64,000 nucleotides of DNA from Palsa-1439 sp050015495 (GTDB lineage: Bacteria; Verrucomicrobiota; Verrucomicrobiia; Palsa-1439). The notes under the pieces were generated by a model. That model saw only the letters and a program-made list of their open reading frames with translations, was not told where the DNA came from and made no database searches. The stretch lies in assembly GCA_050015495.1 (NCBI GenBank), contig JBEKBH010000010.1, positions 57,793-121,792 on the forward strand, written 5' to 3'. Both the position numbers and the translations under genes were made by a program. This document shows positions 59,103 through 64,000 of the stretch, in pieces; within the stretch, counting starts at the first letter, position 1; each line of letters starts with the position of its first letter.

Positions 59103-61139
59103 TCAGGGAGACGATGTCGTACTTGCGTCAGGGCGTTCTTTGACCGCGGGTGTCGCACGCCGTTGTGCCTCGACAGATTCGCGTTGCGCGTCGTCGTGCA
59201 GCCCCCGTTTTTCCAGCACCTTGGCCAGTGCGCCATGAACATCCGATAGATCCGGATTGAGTCGCGCGGCTTCTCGAAATTGTTCGGTAGCCTGAATCAA
59301 ATCCCCACTGTTGGCCAGGGCAATAGCCAGATCGTAGTGGTCGCTGGCGTTCGTCGGGTCGAACCGCAGGGCTTCTTCGTATTGTTGAATGGCTTCCGCA
59401 AATCGTTTCTGATCCGCCAGGGCGTGGCCCCAATTGACGTGTGCTTCGGCGAAATCGGGGCGTAGTTCGATGGCTCGCCGAAACTGCGCTTTTGCCTCGT
59501 CGAGTTTTCCCGATGAGGCGAGCGCAATCCCCAGATTGTTGCGCACTTCAGAAGCGTAGGGTTCCAATCGAAGTGCGTCCTGATATTGTTCGATGGCCTC
59601 GGCGAACTTGCCCTGAGAGGCCAGAATGCATCCGAGATTGTAGCGCGGGCGGACCAGGTCGGGCTGACATTGCAAGGCCTCCTGGTATTCGTGAATCGCT
59701 TCTTCCGTCCGTCCCTGGGATTGCAATACAGAACCGAGGTCGGAGTGGCCGAGGCCATATCTCGGATTTGCCCGCAATGCCTGGTGGAACAGGTCGATTG
59801 CCTCCGTCAGCTTTCCCTCATCGACGAGCGCGACGGCGAGGCAGGATTCCGCGCGGGCGTTGTGCGGGCGTTTGGCCACGACATCGGCCCAGATGGATTG
59901 GGCGGAGCGATATTGGGCGTTCCGTTGGAAGGTCGTCACGGCGAGCGCGATAGCCAGGGTCAACGCGATGGCGGTTTCCGGCCAGACGCGTACGTTGCTC
60001 GCGGGCCAATTGAATCGCGTCGAGATGTTGCGGCAGGCGCGCCATGCTGCGGCCAGTGTGACGGCCACGATTGCCAGGAGAGGCAGGTACATGCGGTGTT
60101 CGGCCACAGTTTGCGTCGCCACCGGCACGAAGCTGGAACTGGGAGCCAGAATCGCAAAGAACCAACAGCCCACAAAGCCCACGACCGGCCATCGCCACAA
60201 GCTGATCGCCGTGCCGATGACCAGCAACGCAATCGGCACGGCGCAGGGTGCGGCCTGCCACATGTCCGTAACCACATCGGTCCCGTAGTCGAAAACCAAC
60301 GGATGGGGCCACACCGAAAGCCGGAGGTAATGCGTGATCGCGCAGGTTTGGGTCAACGCATACTGCCACCAGAGTATCTTGACGCCGAAGCCGGCGGTGC
60401 CGCCGCGACCACCCGCAGTGGCCACCAGATACGCCAGCAGGATCCATGTGCCGCCCAATGCCAGATACAACGACCGTCGGCGCCGCCACGCCTCGCGGAA
60501 CGACCCCGACACAAACGTGCGGTCGTAGAGCAGCACCATCAGCGGGGCGGAAACCATCACCTCCTTGGTGGCCATGCCCAGCAGACACGCGACGATGGAA
60601 AACAGGAACCAAGGTCCGGCACTCGGCGACGCTGTCCCACGAATGAAGCCGTACAACGTCAGCAGGTAGAGCAACCCCATGAGCGACTCGGCGCGCTGCG
60701 ACAAATAGGTCACCGACTCGGTTTGCAGGGGATGAACAGCCCAGAGGACGGCCGTGGCCAGAGCCAATTCATTTGCGGCAGCGCCGAAGCGCTCACGCAG
60801 AGCCGGCTGCAGCAACGTTTGCCGCACGATCCCAAAGATGGTCAGCCCCGCCAGAATGTGGATCGCCAGGTTCACCGCGTGATACCCCCACGGCGTCACG
60901 CCGCTCAATGCGTAATTGACAGCCAACGTGAAGTTCAGCACCGGCCGGCCGATGACTGTCGTTCCTCCCGCGTGTGGCGGGGACAGTGCATTCCACACTG
61001 GCCACAATCGGCGGATGGAAGGATTGTTTACAACGGTGTAGAGGTCGTCAAAGATGAAGGGGACGTGAAATGTGTTGGCGTAGGCAGCCGTGCACAACGT
61101 CGCGAGAACCGCGGGCATCCACCATCGAAATCTCGTCAT
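59103..61139 (-). CDS. TMTC-like membrane protein with C-terminal TPRs
   Basis: I chose the ATG at 61139 (678 residues). The N-terminal part has about ten membrane segments with loops that match the TMTC/GT-C group: 'FIFDDLYTVVNNPSIRRLWPVW' after the first helix and 'AVHPLQTESVTYLSQRAESL'. The last 250 residues are seven TPRs ('AEAHVNWGHALADQKRFAEAIQQYEEALRFDP' and similar). Bacterial TMTC-like proteins are thought to transfer sugars from lipid carriers to exported proteins. It probably acts at the inner membrane. It converges with thrB over a 19-base gap. Confidence 0.8.
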   Translation of the reverse strand: MTRFRWWMPAVLATLCTAAYANTFHVPFIFDDLYTVVNNPSIRRLWPVWNALSPPHAGGTTVIGRPVLNFTLAVNYALSGVTPWGYHAVNLAIHILAGLTIFGIVRQTLLQPALRERFGAAANELALATAVLWAVHPLQTESVTYLSQRAESLMGLLYLLTLYGFIRGTASPSAGPWFLFSIVACLLGMATKEVMVSAPLMVLLYDRTFVSGSFREAWRRRRSLYLALGGTWILLAYLVATAGGRGGTAGFGVKILWWQYALTQTCAITHYLRLSVWPHPLVFDYGTDVVTDMWQAAPCAVPIALLVIGTAISLWRWPVVGFVGCWFFAILAPSSSFVPVATQTVAEHRMYLPLLAIVAVTLAAAWRACRNISTRFNWPASNVRVWPETAIALTLAIALAVTTFQRNAQYRSAQSIWADVVAKRPHNARAESCLAVALVDEGKLTEAIDLFHQALRANPRYGLGHSDLGSVLQSQGRTEEAIHEYQEALQCQPDLVRPRYNLGCILASQGKFAEAIEQYQDALRLEPYASEVRNNLGIALASSGKLDEAKAQFRRAIELRPDFAEAHVNWGHALADQKRFAEAIQQYEEALRFDPTNASDHYDLAIALANSGDLIQATEQFREAARLNPDLSDVHGALAKVLEKRGLHDDAQRESVEAQRRATPAVKERPDASTTSSP

Positions 61140-61320
61140 TGGGCGCCTTGCGTCATGCCCCCACGCGATCGAGTAACTCGTGCCGGAAGGCAAACCGCAT
61201 TCGCTTTGTAACGGCACGCAAACTGGAATTCAAGTCGCAATGAATCCTCCGACCATTTCCGACCTGCGTCGAGCCAGGCGCTTTAGGAGGCGCCTGCCAA
61301 CGGTATGCCCAAATGTCCTT

Positions 61321-61950
61321 TCAGCTCTCAGCCAATGACCGGAAGTAGCTGAGGTTTTCCAATTCGATGGCGAGGTTGACGTTGCTGACGACGACATTGC
61401 TGGGCACACGCAGCACGTTGGGCGCAAAATTCAGGATTGCGTTCACGCCGGCGGCGACGAGCCGGTTCGCCACGTCCTGCGCGACGGCGCTCGGCACGGT
61501 AATGATGCCCATGTGAATCTTGCGCGCACGGATAAAGCCTTCGAGTTTGTTGAGTTGCAAGATCGGCTGATTGTACGTCTTGCGGCGTTTGCGTTTCACA
61601 TCGACATCGAAGCCGGCGACGATCTCGAAGCTTTCTTTTTCAAAACCCTTGTAGGCGAGCAGGGCCGAGCCGAGATGGCCGACGCCGACGAGCACGACCG
61701 GTTGAAGCTGTTTGCGCCCCAAAACCTCGGCAATCCCCTCGCGCAGCTTCAAGATATCGTACCCGAGACCACGCGTGCCGAAATGACCAAAGCTGGTCAG
61801 GTCCTTGCGCAACTGGGTGGGTTTGACGCCCGCCGCCAGCGCGAGCGCCTGGCTCGACGCGGTCTGCACGCCGTCTTCCGTGAATCGATCCAGACAGCGC
61901 AAATATACGCTCAGTCTGTAGACCGTCTTTTTGGGAATTCCGACCTTCAT
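61321..61950 (-). CDS. rex: Rex, redox-sensing transcriptional repressor
   Basis: The protein has 209 residues from the ATG at 61950. The N-terminal winged helix ('IPKKTVYRLSVYLRCLDRF', 'SSQALALAAGVKPTQLRKDLTSFGHFGTRGLGY') is followed by the NAD(H)-binding Rossmann domain ('VVLVGVGHLGSALLAY', 'FEIVAGFDVD'). 'GINAILNFAPNVLRVPSNVVVSNVNLAIELENLSY'-type residues end the protein. It senses the NADH/NAD ratio and represses fermentation and respiration genes. No Rex operator was identified in the flanking bases. The 181 bases downstream contain only a short GC palindrome. Confidence 0.95.
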   Translation of the reverse strand: MKVGIPKKTVYRLSVYLRCLDRFTEDGVQTASSQALALAAGVKPTQLRKDLTSFGHFGTRGLGYDILKLREGIAEVLGRKQLQPVVLVGVGHLGSALLAYKGFEKESFEIVAGFDVDVKRKRRKTYNQPILQLNKLEGFIRARKIHMGIITVPSAVAQDVANRLVAAGVNAILNFAPNVLRVPSNVVVSNVNLAIELENLSYFRSLAES

Positions 61951-62016
61951 GGTTCTGTTGCCGATCATCAGTCTAGCGGGCATGTCGCAAAAAGTCAAAG
62001 GCTCGAGCCCATGCCC

Positions 62017-63786
62017 TTACGGCGTGCGCTCTTGTTGAATGTCCCCCCGAAGAGCACGGGCGGCCTGATTGTCCGGCTGGAGTTGCCGGGCGTGATCCAA
62101 TTGTTGCAAGGCTTCCTCTCTCTGTCCGACATCACGTAACGCCACAGCCAGTGCCACACGGCGGTCCACGTTATACGGGTTGATTTCCACAGCGCGCCGC
62201 AGGCAGGGAAGCGCGCTGGTGACGTGGCCGGCTGCCATGTATAACTCCCCCAAATTGTAGGTCGTGTCAGCGTAATCGGGCGCAAACTCCTCAATTTGCC
62301 GACATTGATCAATGGCCATCTGGCGGGCGGGCGCGCCGGGTGAGCGGGCCAGCGCCCCGGCCAAAAGGTATCGCGTGCTTAATCGAAAGGGCTCCATGGC
62401 GAGCGCTCGTGACGCGTACTCGACCGCTGCCCCCATATCGCCCCTTTCCTCCGCGAGATGCGCCCGTCGGTCCAGCCAATCCGCCGCCATGGGGTGAACG
62501 ATGGCCGATGAGATGATTCCAATTCCCAAAATCAAGCATATGGCTGCGGCACACCATCGTGCCGCCTTCGAGCGAAACGTGAACGGAGCCGTGTCGGACG
62601 GCGTGGTTCCCCTTCCGACCAGCCATCCCATGAGCAACCAGAGCAAACTCTGATTCGGGAGATGCCGCAGGTCCACGTCCACCAAGCTGTGGAGCATGAA
62701 CACCAGCATCGCCGCCAACAAGCCCAGTGTCGCGCGGCGCTCGGATCCATCGGATTGTCGACTGGCGCGCAGGCCACACCACACAGCCATCCCCCAAAGC
62801 CAGAGCGTAGCGGCGAGACCGACCAGTCCCTGTTCCGCAGCGACTTCCAGCAGTTCGTTATGTGCATGGTCGGTAACATTGGTCGCTTTCGGTCGTAAAA
62901 AATACTGTGGCAACCGATACTGTGGATACACGGCTACATACGCTCCCGGGCCGTGTCCCAGAAGCGGCCGGGCGGCGATCATGGAAACAGTTGCTTTCCA
63001 GATCAGCGGTCTCACATCGGTCTGCCATTGTTCCCGAACGTAGGACCACCCGCACAAACTCACAATCACGAGCGCGAGCATGACGATGATGGCGCGTGCC
63101 TGCCAACGTCGCACAATCCGATCCCCAAATCTCAGAAACCAAAGGCTGGCCACGGCCCCGAGCGCCAACCACGCTCCCCGCGAACGGCAGAACAACATCG
63201 CCACAAGCAGGATGAGGTTGCCGAGAAGCGGCCACGTCCCGCCGACGGATATGCCAATGACCAACGACGCCGCGAGGTAGACCCCGAGGAAATCCCAGTT
63301 CCCAAGCGTCGACAGAAACTCCGGTTCAAACTTCAGCCGCACCAGACCATTCGCCGCCACTATCACGGCCACCGCGATCCAGAGTGGGCGAATTCGCCCG
63401 GTTGATTCACGCGGCGCGTTGGCGGCCAGAAAGAAGATCGCGGCATTTCCGCAGAGTCTCGGGAGTAGTCCAATTCCAAAATACGAATGCTCGCTGAATC
63501 GCGTGGAGACGATGGCGCTGGCCACAACCGCCAAGACGGGCATGATCACCCATCGCGTGCGGGAAACAGCCGGCAAAGCCATCGTGCTGCCCCCGCCAGA
63601 CGCCTTTCTTAGAAACCCGATGCCGCTGAGAACGGCAACCCCACCGAGGATAATCTCGGGCAAGGGCACGGTGCAGTCATACCGAAAGTGGGCCCAAGAT
63701 CTGGGGAGCCAGCTCAATGGAAAGGCGAACACTGGCAAGGCAAGAACGAGCGCCAAAACCAGCTTCCGCCTCTTGCGATTCCACAT
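62017..63786 (-). CDS. O-antigen ligase/polymerase-like protein with TPRs
   Basis: I chose the ATG at 63786 (589 residues). About eleven membrane segments cover residues 1-430. The Wzy_C/O-antigen ligase signature lies near residue 275-325: 'LIWKATVSMIAARPLLGHGPGAYVAVYP' then 'TDHAHNELLEVAAEQGLVG'. The C-terminal 150 residues are TPRs ('YADTTYNLGELYMAAGHVTSALPCLRRAVEI'). It probably ligates or polymerises lipid-linked glycan on the periplasmic side; WaaL-, Wzy- and PglL-type roles cannot be separated by sequence reading. It lies 66 bases upstream of rex on the same strand. Confidence 0.85.
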   Translation of the reverse strand: MWNRKRRKLVLALVLALPVFAFPLSWLPRSWAHFRYDCTVPLPEIILGGVAVLSGIGFLRKASGGGSTMALPAVSRTRWVIMPVLAVVASAIVSTRFSEHSYFGIGLLPRLCGNAAIFFLAANAPRESTGRIRPLWIAVAVIVAANGLVRLKFEPEFLSTLGNWDFLGVYLAASLVIGISVGGTWPLLGNLILLVAMLFCRSRGAWLALGAVASLWFLRFGDRIVRRWQARAIIVMLALVIVSLCGWSYVREQWQTDVRPLIWKATVSMIAARPLLGHGPGAYVAVYPQYRLPQYFLRPKATNVTDHAHNELLEVAAEQGLVGLAATLWLWGMAVWCGLRASRQSDGSERRATLGLLAAMLVFMLHSLVDVDLRHLPNQSLLWLLMGWLVGRGTTPSDTAPFTFRSKAARWCAAAICLILGIGIISSAIVHPMAADWLDRRAHLAEERGDMGAAVEYASRALAMEPFRLSTRYLLAGALARSPGAPARQMAIDQCRQIEEFAPDYADTTYNLGELYMAAGHVTSALPCLRRAVEINPYNVDRRVALAVALRDVGQREEALQQLDHARQLQPDNQAARALRGDIQQERTP

Positions 63787-63916
63787 GCGTCGAACCCGTG
63801 TCGTGTGCAGTTTGCCGATGAACGAATCTACCAGACCCGACAAGGGACGAAACAAAAAAACGAGCCCCGGCACCGAGGCGCCGAGGCACGTTCGCTAGTG
63901 TCCTGACGTTGATCCG

Positions 63917-64000
63917 TTACGACGATGCGACTTCCGCGCGCAATACGTTGTTCGCATTCGGCACGTCGTTGGTGCCACACGTGGATGGCAGGGAATTCTG
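63917..64000 (-). CDS. Possible C-terminus of a gene cut by the right edge
   Basis: A minus-strand frame enters from the right edge and ends with a TAA at 63917, reading '...STCGTNDVPNANNVLRAEVASS'. It might be the end of an exported or pilin-like protein. Only 27 codons are visible, so neither function nor reality can be judged. The bases from 63787 to 63916 contain no other gene. Confidence 0.25.
   Translation of the reverse strand, partial: QNSLPSTCGTNDVPNANNVLRAEVASS

Noticed and set aside
59586..61211. A 541-codon open frame on the plus strand over the TMTC-like gene
   Set aside because: It is Gln/Arg/His-rich antisense sequence, and the minus strand has clear membrane helices and TPRs.
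61260..61300. CAGGCGC/GCGCCTG palindrome downstream of rex
   Set aside because: Only a 7-base stem and no T-run; not enough for a terminator or a known repeat class.
1..64000. CRISPR arrays, complete insertion sequences, integrases, prophage genes, rRNA and tRNA genes
   Set aside because: I looked for regularly spaced repeats, transposase or integrase motifs and rRNA/tRNA cores on both strands and saw none besides the tmRNA.

Overview
The window is a GC-rich bacterial chromosome segment dominated by a flagellar gene cluster. Everything from the left edge to about 47.3 kb reads on the minus strand. The organism is Gram-negative-like: it has FlgA and, by implication, P/L rings, a lipobox lipoprotein and heptosyltransferase-like enzymes. 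TPR-tailed membrane glycan enzymes, multi-PAS proteins, a FliW/CsrA pair and a tmRNA tag ending in ALAA suggest the PVC superphylum, most likely Verrucomicrobiota. That placement is inference from gene style, not from a marker gene.

Region 1 (about 23.3-0 kb, minus) is one almost gapless run: flgB-flgC-fliE-fliF-fliG-fliH-fliI-fliJ-motE-like-fliK-flgD-flgE-fliL-fliM-fliN-fliO-fliP-fliQ-fliR-flhB-flhA-flhF-small membrane ORF-fliA-motA-motB-small Cys ORF-flgF-flgG-flgA (cut by the edge). Many junctions are 4-nt ATGA/GTGA overlaps. Sigma-54-like promoters (GG-N10-GC) precede flgB and, very clearly, flgF. Region 2 (29.0-23.4 kb) holds a small exported protein, a TPR lipoprotein-like exported protein, a FlgN-like chaperone, an NtrC-type activator with GAFTGA, and a membrane PAS protein without any kinase domain. 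Region 3 (35.2-29.1 kb) is the late filament set: fliC with a sigma-28 promoter and a terminator, then fliD (own sigma-28 promoter, embedded in the fliC terminator), a lipoprotein, a FlgM-like protein, fliS, a FliT-like protein and a receiver/HD-GYP-like protein.

Region 4 (46.9-35.5 kb) is the most unusual part: a GT2/TPR protein, fliW, a single ORF fusing an intact CsrA domain to a GT4 glycosyltransferase, a 2163-residue protein with five glycosyltransferase domains, and a TPR-GT9-like protein, directly upstream of a short flagellin whose leader carries five GGA motifs including two in the ribosome binding site. I read this as a candidate system coupling FliW-CsrA control of flagellin translation to flagellin glycosylation.

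Region 5 (47.0-50.5 kb) has a hybrid PAS histidine kinase on the plus strand and an inverted, truncated copy of its first PAS domain. Region 6 (50.6-55.3 kb) has glycogen phosphorylase, a nuclease-like ORF, a broken GIY-YIG-like start, strong palindromes and the tmRNA gene, i.e. an accessory patch at the tmRNA 3' end, then a degenerate receiver. Region 7 (55.5-64 kb) has three polytopic membrane proteins with C-terminal TPRs (one TMTC-like, one O-antigen-ligase-like), homoserine kinase and Rex.
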